DNA of 38,257 nt. Source: Candidatus Competibacteraceae bacterium (GTDB lineage Bacteria; Pseudomonadota; Gammaproteobacteria; Competibacterales; Competibacteraceae). The stretch covers positions 1 to 38,257 of the forward strand of contig JAGRHQ010000011.1 in assembly GCA_020444905.1 (NCBI GenBank), given 5' to 3'. Positions 8,116-16,471 of the stretch are shown here, one piece after another. Positions within the stretch are counted from its first letter, which is position 1, and every line of letters starts with the position of its first letter. The notes beneath the pieces are model-generated. The model worked only from the letters and a program-made list of their open reading frames with translations. It ran no database searches and was not told the DNA's origin. Made by a program: the position numbers and the translations under genes.

Positions 8116-9672
8116 ATGAAAATCTGTCTGATTCGCCCCCCTCTGGTCAGAAGGACGAAATTGAGCCTCACCGAGGTTTTTCTCCCGATCGGCTTGGCCT
8201 ATCTGGCGGGCTATCTGCGCAAGGCGGGCATGGAAGTCGCGCTTGTTGACACCTACGGCGAGGCGATTGAGAGAGTCAGCTCAGTTGATGTGGATGGATT
8301 TGAGAACATCATGCGGCAAGGACTAACTGACTCGGAAATCGTTACCCGAATTCCCTCGGATAGTGATGTGATTGGCGTCTCTTCGATGTATTCCGCTGAC
8401 TGGCCGGTGGTCCGGCAAGTGATTCGCGTCATCCGTCAGCAGTTCCCGACAACCCCGCTGATCGCTGGTGGCGAACATGTCACCGTATTGCCGGAATTTT
8501 GCCTGCGCGATGCCCCGGAACTCAATTTTGTCGTGCTGGGCGAGGGCGAAAGGACGACCGCAGGTTTGCTAAAGGCGCTGAGTGGGAAAGGCAGCGAACT
8601 TCAATCCATTCCAGGACTGGCCTGGCTTGATCAGAATCAATTCATGATGACCGGAGCGCCCAAACGTATTCGGGATCTGAGCGAACTGGCACAACCGGCC
8701 TGGGATTTGTTTCCGGTCAGCCAGTATTTCCGCCAAGGTAATCTGTCAGCGGTGGTGACCTCCGAACAAGCGAAAACATTGCCGATCATCGCCAGTCGCG
8801 GTTGTCCCTACGCCTGCGCCTTCTGCCCCAGCGTTAATATGTGGGGGCGACTCTGGGTGGTTCGCGACCCTGAAGAAGTGATTGACGAGATAGAGGGTTA
8901 TATTCGGGATTACGGAGTAACCACCTTCGATTTTTACGATCAGGCGGGAATCGTCAGGAAATCCTGGATTATCAAGTTTTGTAATCTCTTACTGGAGCGG
9001 AAACTACCCATCACCTGGAATATACCGGCCGGCACCCGCCTGGAAGCGCTGAATAAGGAAGTGATTAAATTATTGAAAGACTCACGCTGTGGGTATTTTG
9101 GGTTTCCCCTTGAATCGGGATCGGAGCGATCTCTAAAACTGGTTAACAAACAGTTGGACAAGCAAAAAGCCTTGCAAAAACTGCGTTGGGTTATCGAGGC
9201 TGGACTGAAAACAAAAATTCATTTTGTCATCGGCTTTCCCGACGAAACCTGGAGGGACGTTCTGGCCAGTTATCGCGTGGCGATTCTGGCGGGTTGGCTT
9301 GGCGCGCAAGATGCTTCCTTCTTCCCTTTTTATCCGATACCGGGTTCGACATTTTTCGACAGGCTGTTAAAAGACGGTCATATTGAGATCAATGACAAGT
9401 TTTTTATCACACTGACGCCCTACGAAAACATGTCCGAAGTCAAATCTTACTGCAATCATATCGGCAATCGAACCCTGGGGTGGCTGTGTTTTCTCGGCAT
9501 GGCGCTGTTCTACGGGGTCAGCTTCCTGCGCCGACCGCAGCGCGCCTGGTCGCTCATCCGGGAAATTTACACTCGCGAAAGCGAATCCCGGCTGGGTTGG
9601 CATTTTGTGCGCACTTTGAAGAGCAAAAACAGAAGATTTATTGACGTCGGACAAAAGAACCAGCCGATTTGA
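8116..9672 (+). CDS. B12-binding-domain radical SAM protein (paralogue 1)
   Basis: This is a 518-residue protein. The N-terminal ~150 residues form a cobalamin-binding-type Rossmann domain (MKICLIRPP, VIGVSSM, PLIAGGEHVTVLPEF, VVLGEGE). VDTYGE stands where classical B12 proteins have D-x-H-x-x-G, so the lower His ligand is absent, as in BchE-type enzymes. The radical SAM core follows with CPYACAFC (C230, C234, C237) for the 4Fe-4S cluster, then MWGRLWVVRDPEEVIDEIE, GFPLESGSE and HFVIGFPDET. The C-terminus has a hydrophobic LCFLGMALFYGVSFLRRP that may bind the membrane. Such enzymes do C-methylation or ring and chain rearrangements. The context suggests a sugar or lipid-linked sugar substrate. 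It converges tail-to-tail with a paralogue 13 bases away. Confidence 0.85.
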   Translation: MKICLIRPPLVRRTKLSLTEVFLPIGLAYLAGYLRKAGMEVALVDTYGEAIERVSSVDVDGFENIMRQGLTDSEIVTRIPSDSDVIGVSSMYSADWPVVRQVIRVIRQQFPTTPLIAGGEHVTVLPEFCLRDAPELNFVVLGEGERTTAGLLKALSGKGSELQSIPGLAWLDQNQFMMTGAPKRIRDLSELAQPAWDLFPVSQYFRQGNLSAVVTSEQAKTLPIIASRGCPYACAFCPSVNMWGRLWVVRDPEEVIDEIEGYIRDYGVTTFDFYDQAGIVRKSWIIKFCNLLLERKLPITWNIPAGTRLEALNKEVIKLLKDSRCGYFGFPLESGSERSLKLVNKQLDKQKALQKLRWVIEAGLKTKIHFVIGFPDETWRDVLASYRVAILAGWLGAQDASFFPFYPIPGSTFFDRLLKDGHIEINDKFFITLTPYENMSEVKSYCNHIGNRTLGWLCFLGMALFYGVSFLRRPQRAWSLIREIYTRESESRLGWHFVRTLKSKNRRFIDVGQKNQPI

Positions 9673-9685
9673 AACTGTTGACCGA

Positions 9686-11212
9686 TCAGCCACCGGTAGT
9701 GGCATGTCTGATTCTGTGGCGGTTTTTCATCACCATGACCAGAATAGCCGCCAGTTTGGTTTTGCCTTCGCGGCGCCTGACATCGCGGACCAGATACCAA
9801 AGCCGATAGGGTCTTCTGATGAAATTGACGCTATAGAACAGCGCCATGCCGATCAGACAAAGCCAGCGCAGGCCATGATCGCTAAAACGATAGGCGACCG
9901 ACTTCATGTAGCCGACGCTGTAGAGCGCGAGCCGGAAAAAATAGGGGTCATTGACCTCGATTTTGCCTTCATCGACCAGTCGCTGGAACAGCGCTGATCC
10001 GGGGTAGGGCGCGAACGGAAAAAAGCTGGCGTCATGCGCCCCACGCCAAGCTGCGCGCGCCACCATCCGATAGCTGGCCAGAATATCCACCAGACGGTCA
10101 TCGGGAAAACCGGCGACAAAATTCATCTTGACGCCAATCCCCGCGTCGACGACCGAGGTGATCGAGGTCAGCATGGCTTCCTTGTCCAGTTTCTTGCGGA
10201 TGCTCGCCAGAACGCGATCGGAACCGCTTTCCGGCGCGTAGGTAATATAGGAACATCCCGCCCGTTTTAACCACTGGGCCACTTCGCTGTCGATCATTTC
10301 CGTGCGGGTGGCGATAATCTGCCAATTCATTTTCAGATGACGCTCGATCAACAACTTGCAGAAAGTAATGATCCACGAGCGCTTCATCACCGTTGTCAAG
10401 TCCATGAAATCGAGATGCGTGATCCGGTAAGTGCGGATGTTATGCTCAATTTCGGCAACTACATCCTCCGGCGCACGCACACGCCACAGACGCCCCCACA
10501 TGCCGGGACTGGAGCAGAAGGTGCAATTGTAGGGACAGCCGCGACTGGTCATGATCGGCATGGTGCGCCCATAATCCAGACTGGCGGTGACGTTGTCCAG
10601 GTAATCGGCGACGGGCAGCAAATCCCACGCCGGCCAGGGAAATACGCTCAAGTCTTTTTCCCGGAGGCGCGCTGTCGTTGCCCGATACTGGCCATTGCGT
10701 AAAAAAGCGATGCCTGGAACGGACTCGTCCACGCCGCCAGCAGCCAGCGTTTTCAACAGTTCGACAGTGGTCTGCTCGCCCTCGCCGATCACCAGGTAAT
10801 CGATTTCCGGCGCGTTGCGCAAGCAATATTCCGGCAGGGCCGTCGCATGTTCGCCGCCGACCAGCAAGAGCGCGGTGGGAAAATGCCGCCGTAGAGTCTC
10901 GATCAAGTGTCGGGTCACTACCCAGTTCACCGAGAACATGGACGACACGCCAATCACCTCGACATCCGCGGGAATGCGCTGGGCGGTTTCTTCGTGGGTG
11001 AGTCCGCGCAGAAAACTGTTCGGCAGGTCGTCCAGCGGCGTGTACTGGTTCATCCCTTCCCCCAGCGCATCGATGAACGATATGTCAAATCCCTCCTGAC
11101 GCAAGTACGCCGCCAGATAGGCCGGGCCAAACGGCAGCATGATCTCGACCCCCAGTGAATCGGAGGTGGTAAAGATACTGGGACGAATCAGGCAGACTTT
11201 GTTAAATGGCAT
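9686..11212 (-). CDS. B12-binding-domain radical SAM protein (paralogue 2)
   Basis: This 508-residue protein aligns along its whole length with the gene at 8116-9672: FNKVCLIRPS, LPFGPAYLAAYLRQEGF, VIGVSSMFSVNW, LLVGGEHATALPEYCL, CPYNCTFC (C226, C230, C233), MWGRLWRVR, and the same hydrophobic C-terminal segment LCLIGMALFYSVNFIRRP. By eye about half of the residues match in the N-terminal part. The His ligand of D-x-H-x-x-G is again missing (IDALGE). It is the last gene of the long leftward block, 27 bases after the acyltransferase. GGAG eight bases upstream supports the ATG at 11212. Its substrate is unknown; the pair may act on successive or alternative positions of one glycan precursor. 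Confidence 0.85.
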   Translation of the reverse strand: MPFNKVCLIRPSIFTTSDSLGVEIMLPFGPAYLAAYLRQEGFDISFIDALGEGMNQYTPLDDLPNSFLRGLTHEETAQRIPADVEVIGVSSMFSVNWVVTRHLIETLRRHFPTALLLVGGEHATALPEYCLRNAPEIDYLVIGEGEQTTVELLKTLAAGGVDESVPGIAFLRNGQYRATTARLREKDLSVFPWPAWDLLPVADYLDNVTASLDYGRTMPIMTSRGCPYNCTFCSSPGMWGRLWRVRAPEDVVAEIEHNIRTYRITHLDFMDLTTVMKRSWIITFCKLLIERHLKMNWQIIATRTEMIDSEVAQWLKRAGCSYITYAPESGSDRVLASIRKKLDKEAMLTSITSVVDAGIGVKMNFVAGFPDDRLVDILASYRMVARAAWRGAHDASFFPFAPYPGSALFQRLVDEGKIEVNDPYFFRLALYSVGYMKSVAYRFSDHGLRWLCLIGMALFYSVNFIRRPYRLWYLVRDVRRREGKTKLAAILVMVMKNRHRIRHATTGG

Positions 11213-11239
11213 TTGAATTTCTCCGACCAGCCAACAGGT

Positions 11240-11833
11240 TCAGCCCTGGATTGACGATGCTGTTTCGACAGATGCTTCTTCCTGCTGAAGGTAGTGCTTC
11301 TCCAATTCAAGCATATCCTTTCGGCGGTCCTTGATGCGCCGCGCCGGGACACCAAAATAAATCGACCAGGGTTGGGTGGATTTGGTGACCAACGACTGGG
11401 CGTAGACCGCCGTACCGTCCGCCAGGGTCACGCCGGGGACAATGACGCAATGGGTTCCGACATTACAATGTCGGCCAATGTGAACCGGTTTCTTTGTTTC
11501 CCACCGCAGATCGCGCGGCAAGGTGGAGTTGTTCAGATAGCGTCCACTGAAATCCTCGCTCTGCGCAAAGACATGGCAGCCATAGGCCAACCCGGAGAAG
11601 TCACCAATCGACACGCCCGCCTGACCTCCGGCAACGTTGCAAAAGACTGTGATCAGTACATTGCGACCCAGCGTCACTCGTCCGGAAATCACACAAAAAT
11701 CATCAATACGAACCTGATCGCCCAGTTCGATGAGGTGCGGTTCATAAAACACGGCCCGGGTGCTGACCTGCACATTTCGTCCGAGCTTGTGAAAACCCAT
11801 GGCCAACAGTTCATCCGGTGGTAAATAAGCCAT
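11240..11833 (-). CDS. Hexapeptide-repeat acyltransferase (WbbJ-like)
   Basis: This is a 197-residue protein with left-handed beta-helix repeats: VRIDDFCVISGRVTLGRNVL, VSIGDFSGLAYGCHVFA, VHIGRHCNVGTHCVIVPGVTLADG. It ends with FGVPARRIKDR, the usual cap of sugar O-acetyltransferases of the CysE/LacA/NodL group. These move an acetyl group from acetyl-CoA to a sugar hydroxyl or amino group. The catalytic His typical of the family is not certain here; His in VFAQSEDFSG is absent, and His in VHIGRHCNVG is a candidate. GGAGAG eight bases upstream supports the ATG. It lies 52 bases after the PLP enzyme gene and probably modifies the sugar made by that module. Confidence 0.82.
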   Translation of the reverse strand: MAYLPPDELLAMGFHKLGRNVQVSTRAVFYEPHLIELGDQVRIDDFCVISGRVTLGRNVLITVFCNVAGGQAGVSIGDFSGLAYGCHVFAQSEDFSGRYLNNSTLPRDLRWETKKPVHIGRHCNVGTHCVIVPGVTLADGTAVYAQSLVTKSTQPWSIYFGVPARRIKDRRKDMLELEKHYLQQEEASVETASSIQG

Positions 11834-11885
11834 TGTCAGGACTCTCCGATGGGAAATTTCAGCCGATAATACCAGATGACCAGGT

Positions 11886-13061
11886 TCACGAAGCAGACAA
11901 CGCCTGATCCAGGACCCCGGCCAGTCGATCCAGTTGGGCGCGCAGGTCTACCGGATAGTTGCCGATGAAAAAGCCGCGTTCATGCGCGAGGCGGGCGTTG
12001 GACAGGTCGTCGAGGGTATCGTAATCAAAATACCGAATCACCTCATGGCAAGGAAAGCAACCCCCGGTGATGATGCGGAATTCAATATCAGCCTGGCGCA
12101 AGGCATCCAACACCTGGCTCCGAATATCACCTAACTCGGGAGGCAGGATCAGGGTAAAGGAAAACCAGCTGCTGCGCCCATGTTCTCGTTGAATGATCAC
12201 GTCCCGGCGACCACCAAACAGTTCAACAAAATGAGCGGCATTGCGCCGGCGCACTGCCAGAAAACCATCGAGTTTCCTGAGCTGCTCCAGACCGACCGCG
12301 CCACTGAATTCCAGGGGACGCAGATTGTAACCGGGCAGGATGAAGCGATACGCCTCGAAAAAATCGTCGTCGCGCTTCTCACAGATTTGATTGGGTTGCG
12401 GCAGGTTGCGGGTCCAGCCATGCGCGCGCAGGGAACAGGCCCGTTGATACAGCTCGGGATCGTCGGTCACCAGCATCCCACCTTCCATGGTGGAAATATG
12501 ATGCGAGAAGAAAAAGCTAAAGGTGCCGAGGTCGCCAAACGTACCGGCATAACGACCGTTCAGTTCCGCCCCCAACGATTCGCAATTATCTTCAAGGAAA
12601 ATCAAATCGTGGCGATCGCAGAAGACGCGCATTTGATCCAGTGCCGCCGGATTGCCCAGGATGCTGACGGCCACCAGCATCCGGGTGCGCGGGGTCAGTG
12701 CCTGTTCTAGTTGCGTAACGTCCAGATTCAGCGTCTCCAGCTCTACGTCCACGAAGCGCAGGCGCAACCCATATTGTTGCAGCGGGGCGTAGGTGGTCGC
12801 CCAGCCAATCGCCGGGACAATGACCTCATCGCCTCGTTGCAGGGGTCGTTCCTGCCGATAGCACAACGCGGCAACCGCCAACAGGTTAGCGGCGGAGCCG
12901 GAACTGGTCATCAGCGCATGGCAGACGTCGAAACGTTCGGCAAAAGCCGCCTCAAAAGCCGCAACCTGCGGTCCCATCGTGAAGCGCCCACTGTCGATGG
13001 TGCGGTGCAATGCGGCGATTTCCTCTGCGCCGAAGGTGTTCCAGGACAGTTCAAATTTCAT
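11886..13061 (-). CDS. DegT/DnrJ/EryC1-family PLP enzyme with His at the Lys position (ColD/RfbH-like 3-dehydratase)
   Basis: This is a 391-residue fold-type I PLP enzyme. Visible parts are SSGSAANLLA (PLP phosphate region), VIVPAIGWATT, FLEDNCESLGA (Asp158 for the pyridine nitrogen) and FSFFFSHHISTMEGGML (181-197). In aminotransferases of this family the last motif carries the Schiff-base lysine; here His187-His188 stand there. The same replacement is known in ColD (His188, GDP-4-keto-6-deoxymannose 3-dehydratase) and in RfbH/E1 (CDP-sugar 3-dehydrase), which remove the C3 hydroxyl to give 3,6-dideoxy-4-keto sugars. Length is near that of ColD. The start overlaps the transketolase C gene by 11 bases. 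An Fcl-like enzyme in the block suggests a GDP sugar, but a CDP sugar cannot be excluded. Confidence 0.85.
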   Translation of the reverse strand: MKFELSWNTFGAEEIAALHRTIDSGRFTMGPQVAAFEAAFAERFDVCHALMTSSGSAANLLAVAALCYRQERPLQRGDEVIVPAIGWATTYAPLQQYGLRLRFVDVELETLNLDVTQLEQALTPRTRMLVAVSILGNPAALDQMRVFCDRHDLIFLEDNCESLGAELNGRYAGTFGDLGTFSFFFSHHISTMEGGMLVTDDPELYQRACSLRAHGWTRNLPQPNQICEKRDDDFFEAYRFILPGYNLRPLEFSGAVGLEQLRKLDGFLAVRRRNAAHFVELFGGRRDVIIQREHGRSSWFSFTLILPPELGDIRSQVLDALRQADIEFRIITGGCFPCHEVIRYFDYDTLDDLSNARLAHERGFFIGNYPVDLRAQLDRLAGVLDQALSAS

Positions 13062-14028
13062 CAGGCGCGTTCTCGCAGGTAGCCAGGTGGGAAACCTGTT
13101 GCCATAGGGTTGCTTCGCTCAGACCGGCCTTCGCCAGCAACTGTTCCCGCGAACCCTGGCCGAAGCGGTAGCCGGCAGGGATGCCATGAGCGATCACGCG
13201 GCAGCGCAGCCGATAGTCATTGACTAGGTTCAGCGTCAGGGCGTCCAGGCCGCCGCAGGCAACGAAGCCTTCTTCCAGGGACATGATCGTGGCGTACTGT
13301 GCCAGCGCTCCGGCCAGCGCCGAAGTGTCAAAGCGCAACAGGGTATACAGATCGATTACGCCGCAGGTCTGGCCAGTCGCTGCCAGTCGATCGGTCAAGC
13401 GCAGAGCGACATGACTCATATAGCCGGTGGCCAGCAGCACTAGCGAGCCGCCAGTGCGCAGGACGCGAAAACCGAGATGCGGGCCAGTTCCGAGCGGGTC
13501 AGGCAACGCCGGCAGCGCCGCCGCGTCCAGCCGCAGATAACTGATGCGAGAACGGTTCAGGCACTGGACCACCAGCGCTTGCGCAGTCGGCCAGTCCGCC
13601 GGGCAGTAGACATCGAGGTTGGGCAGGGCGCGCATTACGGTCAAATCTTCCAGGCACTGGTGGGTCGGCCCCGCCAGCGTATAGCTGAATCCCGCGCCGA
13701 CCCCGATGAGCACTACCGTCATCGGGCGGAATTCCGCCATCAGGGACAAGTTGATGCGAATCTGTTCGAACGCACGCAGAGTGAGAAACGGAGCGATGGC
13801 GTAAGCGACGACTTTGCAGCCTTCCAGGGCCATCCCGGCAGCGACATTGATGAGGTTTTGCTCGGCGATGCCGACATTGATAAAGCGGTCGGGGTATTGC
13901 GTGCGCAACCGGTCGAGTACCGGCGAGCCAAAGTCGCCGCTGAGTAGGAAAAGATCGGCGTCGGCGGCCATCCGCTCGATCAGCGTTTCCAGTACCGCGT
14001 CGCGCATCGGGCGCACCGTGGCGCTCAT
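13051..14028 (-). CDS. Split transketolase, C-terminal subunit
   Basis: This 325-residue protein covers the pyrimidine-binding and C-terminal domains of transketolase/DXS-type enzymes. FINVGIAEQNLINVAAGMAL (about 48-67) carries the Glu that activates thiamine diphosphate. YTLAGPTHQCLEDLTVMRALP matches the usual GPTHxxxED block, and the last ~110 residues form the regulatory-type domain. It works with the N-terminal subunit encoded just upstream (4-base ATGA overlap, 14025-14028). Split transketolases beside ColD/RfbH-like genes in polysaccharide loci are a known arrangement. I infer that the pair adds or removes a two-carbon unit on a keto sugar rather than serving the pentose phosphate pathway. 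Confidence 0.85.
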   Translation of the reverse strand: MSATVRPMRDAVLETLIERMAADADLFLLSGDFGSPVLDRLRTQYPDRFINVGIAEQNLINVAAGMALEGCKVVAYAIAPFLTLRAFEQIRINLSLMAEFRPMTVVLIGVGAGFSYTLAGPTHQCLEDLTVMRALPNLDVYCPADWPTAQALVVQCLNRSRISYLRLDAAALPALPDPLGTGPHLGFRVLRTGGSLVLLATGYMSHVALRLTDRLAATGQTCGVIDLYTLLRFDTSALAGALAQYATIMSLEEGFVACGGLDALTLNLVNDYRLRCRVIAHGIPAGYRFGQGSREQLLAKAGLSEATLWQQVSHLATCENAPDEI

Positions 14029-14852
14029 GGCGTCTCTCCGAGCAGGTCGTCGAGCTGGGCGGGCGGGATACCCATGACGTGGCTCAGAGGCGCATCTTCC
14101 AGTCCGGGAACGCCTCGACCCTTATGGGTATCGGCAACGATGCAACACGGCTGGCCGGGTGTCGCAGCGGCCAGCACCGTCAATAGCGCTTCCAGGTCAT
14201 GGCCGTCGACTTGATGGGCCGCCCAGCCGAACGCCGCCAGTTTGACAGTCAGGGAGCGGTGACTGACGATCTCGTCAGTGGGACCGAGCATGCTGATGTG
14301 ATTGTTATCGACGATGACGGTCAGGTTGTCCAGCCGATGCTGGGCCGCCAGCATAAAGGCTTCCCAGTTGGCGCCTTCGTGCAACTCGCCATCGCCGACC
14401 AGTACCACCACGCGCCTGGCCGGATCATGGCGCCGCAGGGCCAGTGCCATGCCGCAACCGACGCCGACGCCGTGGCCGAGCGCGCCGTTGATGGTCTCAA
14501 CACCGGGAATGGCAGGTTCCGGGATTACACTTAACAGCGCATCCGGTTGCCCGATCTGCGTGAGCGCTTCGCGGGGGAAAAAGCCGAGATCAGCCAGAAT
14601 CGGGTACAGGCTGATGGCACCGTGGCCCTTGCTGGCGATGAAGCGGTCTCGGTCAGGCCAGGGTGGCAGCTTCGAGTCGTAGCGCAGGAAGCCGCCATAG
14701 TACAGCGCGACCAGAATTTCAATGCAGGATAGTGCGGACGCCACCCGGGTTTCCGGGGAACGGCGGTGGATGCGCAGGGTTTCGCGCCAGACCCAGTCGG
14801 CTTTCTGGCGCAGCGCTGGCAAATCGAGTGGGAGAGATGTTGCAGGGTTCAT
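14025..14852 (-). CDS. Split transketolase, N-terminal subunit
   Basis: The open frame runs on upstream to 15305, but the gene starts at the ATG at 14852, which overlaps the preceding stop as ATGA. This gives 275 residues. It carries the thiamine diphosphate domain: SKGHG (74-78), LGHGVGVGCGMALAL, and the metal-binding GDG (153-155) followed by NN (183-184). The protein ends after the first transketolase domain; the rest is supplied by the gene at 13051-14028. Two-carbon ketol transfer is the expected chemistry. Placement between a radical SAM gene and a His-type 3-dehydratase points to modified-sugar synthesis. Confidence 0.87.
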   Translation of the reverse strand: MNPATSLPLDLPALRQKADWVWRETLRIHRRSPETRVASALSCIEILVALYYGGFLRYDSKLPPWPDRDRFIASKGHGAISLYPILADLGFFPREALTQIGQPDALLSVIPEPAIPGVETINGALGHGVGVGCGMALALRRHDPARRVVVLVGDGELHEGANWEAFMLAAQHRLDNLTVIVDNNHISMLGPTDEIVSHRSLTVKLAAFGWAAHQVDGHDLEALLTVLAAATPGQPCCIVADTHKGRGVPGLEDAPLSHVMGIPPAQLDDLLGETP

Positions 14853-16339
14853 GGCATAGCCTCCAGCAGTTTGCGCCGCAGCGGAATAGCAGTCATGCGG
14901 TGCAGGTGTGCGGAGGCCGCCGGGCCGAAGGTGCGCTCTACCATTGCTAGATAATGCGGCGAGGTAAAGTAGGTGGTGAACGCCCGGTCGCGAAAGGCCA
15001 GCACCTCGGCGGGCGTTAGCGTGGCGGTGGGCAGCGGTAGAGTCTCCGCGCTGTGCTGGGAAAAGTGATGCCAGCGGCGCGGCAATTCTAGACCCTGGGC
15101 GACAGCCTGGCGGTACAGGGCCGAACCGGGGTAAGCGGCGGCGGTATAAAAGTTGGCGAATTGGCAATTTAGCGCCAGCGCCAGATCCAGCGTGTCCTGC
15201 ATACTCTCGGCGGTATCGTCGGGCAGGCCGAAGATGTAGTTGCCCAAGACGTGAATGCCGGCGGACTGAATCTGCCGCACCACGGAGATGATGTCCTCGT
15301 TGCAATAATGCTTGTCAGCGCCGTCGCGGACGTGGCGGCTGGCGCTTTCGATGCCCAGGCACAGCCAGTTAAAACCGGCAGCCTTGAGTTTGGGCAGCCA
15401 TTCTTCCCTGATCGTGTCGACGCGCGCGTAGGCCCAGAGGTTGAGCGGATGGCCGAGCGCGATGAGGCCGTCGCACAAATCCAGGACATGCCGGCGATTG
15501 AGGACAAACATTTCATCGATAATTTTGATGTTGGTCACCCCATAGTCATTGACCAGTCGGTCGATCTCCCGCAGGACACTGGCGGCGCTCCACATCCGGT
15601 AAGACGGCTGATGGAACGGGGCGTTGATACAGCAGAAACTACAACGATAGGGGCAGCCCAACGCGGTGTGGATGGAGGCGTAGGGCGCGCGCCGGTCGAG
15701 ACGATCCAGGCAGTGCCAGTTATGGGCGCGATAGCGTTCCATGGGCAACAGATCCCAGGCGATGCCAGGCATGGTTTGATCTAGATCCTGGATCAGCAGT
15801 TCATGGGCCGTGGGCGCAACAATGTGGCCATCCTGGCGTCGCCACAGACTGGGGATGGTGCAGAAATCACGACCTCCAGCTTGAAGGGCGGTCAAGGTTT
15901 TCAACAGCGTAACCGGGCCTTCGCCGTCGCAGACAAAGTCGACCGCTTCCTCCTCCAGCGTGCGGCGCGGCAGGGCCGCGGGGTGGGTGCCGGTCATGAA
16001 GATCGGGCGCGTGGGATCGAGCGCTTTAACGGCGGCGGCAATGGCCCCGGCAGCGGTCATGAGCTGGGTAGACGCTGAAGGTTGATGGCCATAGACAGCC
16101 AGGGCGATCAGGGTCGGATTCCAGTCTTCCAGGGCCTGGCGAGCAACCTCGGCGGGTTCCAGGCCCAGGGCAGCCGCGTCCAGGATGCCCACCGAGCAGC
16201 CCTGAAGACGCAGGTAGCTGGCAAACAGGCCGGCGAACGCGGGCGGTTCAATGGCGCTGAATGCGTCGCTCAGTCCCTGGTAAAGTGGGCGGTGAGAGCC
16301 GGGATGGATGAACAGGATGTCGATAGCGTCAGCAGACAT
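14849..16339 (-). CDS. B12-binding-domain radical SAM protein (third, divergent)
   Basis: This is a 496-residue protein. The N-terminal cobalamin-binding-type domain starts DILFIHPGSHRP and holds LIALAVYGHQP and FVCDGEGP. The radical SAM core has CPYRCSFC (C229, C233, C236), then DEMFVLNRRHVLDLCDGL, WAYARVDTI, LCLGIESAS and GNYIFGLPDDT. It is much less similar to the two paralogues at 8116-11212 than they are to each other and lacks their hydrophobic C-terminal segment. Typical relatives are anaerobic Mg-protoporphyrin cyclase-like, or C- and P-methyltransferases. Its stop overlaps the transketolase N start (ATGA). Upstream, 132 bases separate it from fcl and include a remnant of an hddA-like 5' end. 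No good ribosome-binding site is visible for the ATG at 16339. Confidence 0.83.
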   Translation of the reverse strand: MSADAIDILFIHPGSHRPLYQGLSDAFSAIEPPAFAGLFASYLRLQGCSVGILDAAALGLEPAEVARQALEDWNPTLIALAVYGHQPSASTQLMTAAGAIAAAVKALDPTRPIFMTGTHPAALPRRTLEEEAVDFVCDGEGPVTLLKTLTALQAGGRDFCTIPSLWRRQDGHIVAPTAHELLIQDLDQTMPGIAWDLLPMERYRAHNWHCLDRLDRRAPYASIHTALGCPYRCSFCCINAPFHQPSYRMWSAASVLREIDRLVNDYGVTNIKIIDEMFVLNRRHVLDLCDGLIALGHPLNLWAYARVDTIREEWLPKLKAAGFNWLCLGIESASRHVRDGADKHYCNEDIISVVRQIQSAGIHVLGNYIFGLPDDTAESMQDTLDLALALNCQFANFYTAAAYPGSALYRQAVAQGLELPRRWHHFSQHSAETLPLPTATLTPAEVLAFRDRAFTTYFTSPHYLAMVERTFGPAASAHLHRMTAIPLRRKLLEAMP

Positions 16340-16407
16340 GATGGTACAGAGAGTGGTCCATGATCACAGTGTGATGGTGGTGGGCAACGCTCGCGATATT
16401 CACGCTA

Positions 16408-16463
16408 CTAATCGAGATAATCGATTCTGTTGCCGAAGAAGGAGACGCGAAACGAGGTGTGAT
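16408..16463 (-). pseudogene. Remnant of an HddA-type kinase 5' end
   Basis: Read leftward, this stretch gives T-S-FRVSFFG-N-R-I-DYLD followed by a stop. The intact hddA at 18514 begins T-P-FRVSFFG-G-G-T-DYPDW. At DNA level the run GAAGGAGACGCGAAACG occurs in both places (about 16437-16453 and 18478-18494). So the gap between fcl and the third radical SAM gene holds a fragment of a second GHMP-kinase start, left by a duplication, recombination or gene replacement. It encodes no useful protein. Confidence 0.65.
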
Positions 16464-16471
16464 GACATTCA

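Noticed and set aside
14853..15305. Upstream extension of the transketolase N-subunit frame, making a 426-residue ORF
   Set aside because: The extension lies inside the radical SAM gene in another frame and has no family features. The ATG at 14852 overlaps the preceding stop as ATGA and starts just before the transketolase domain.
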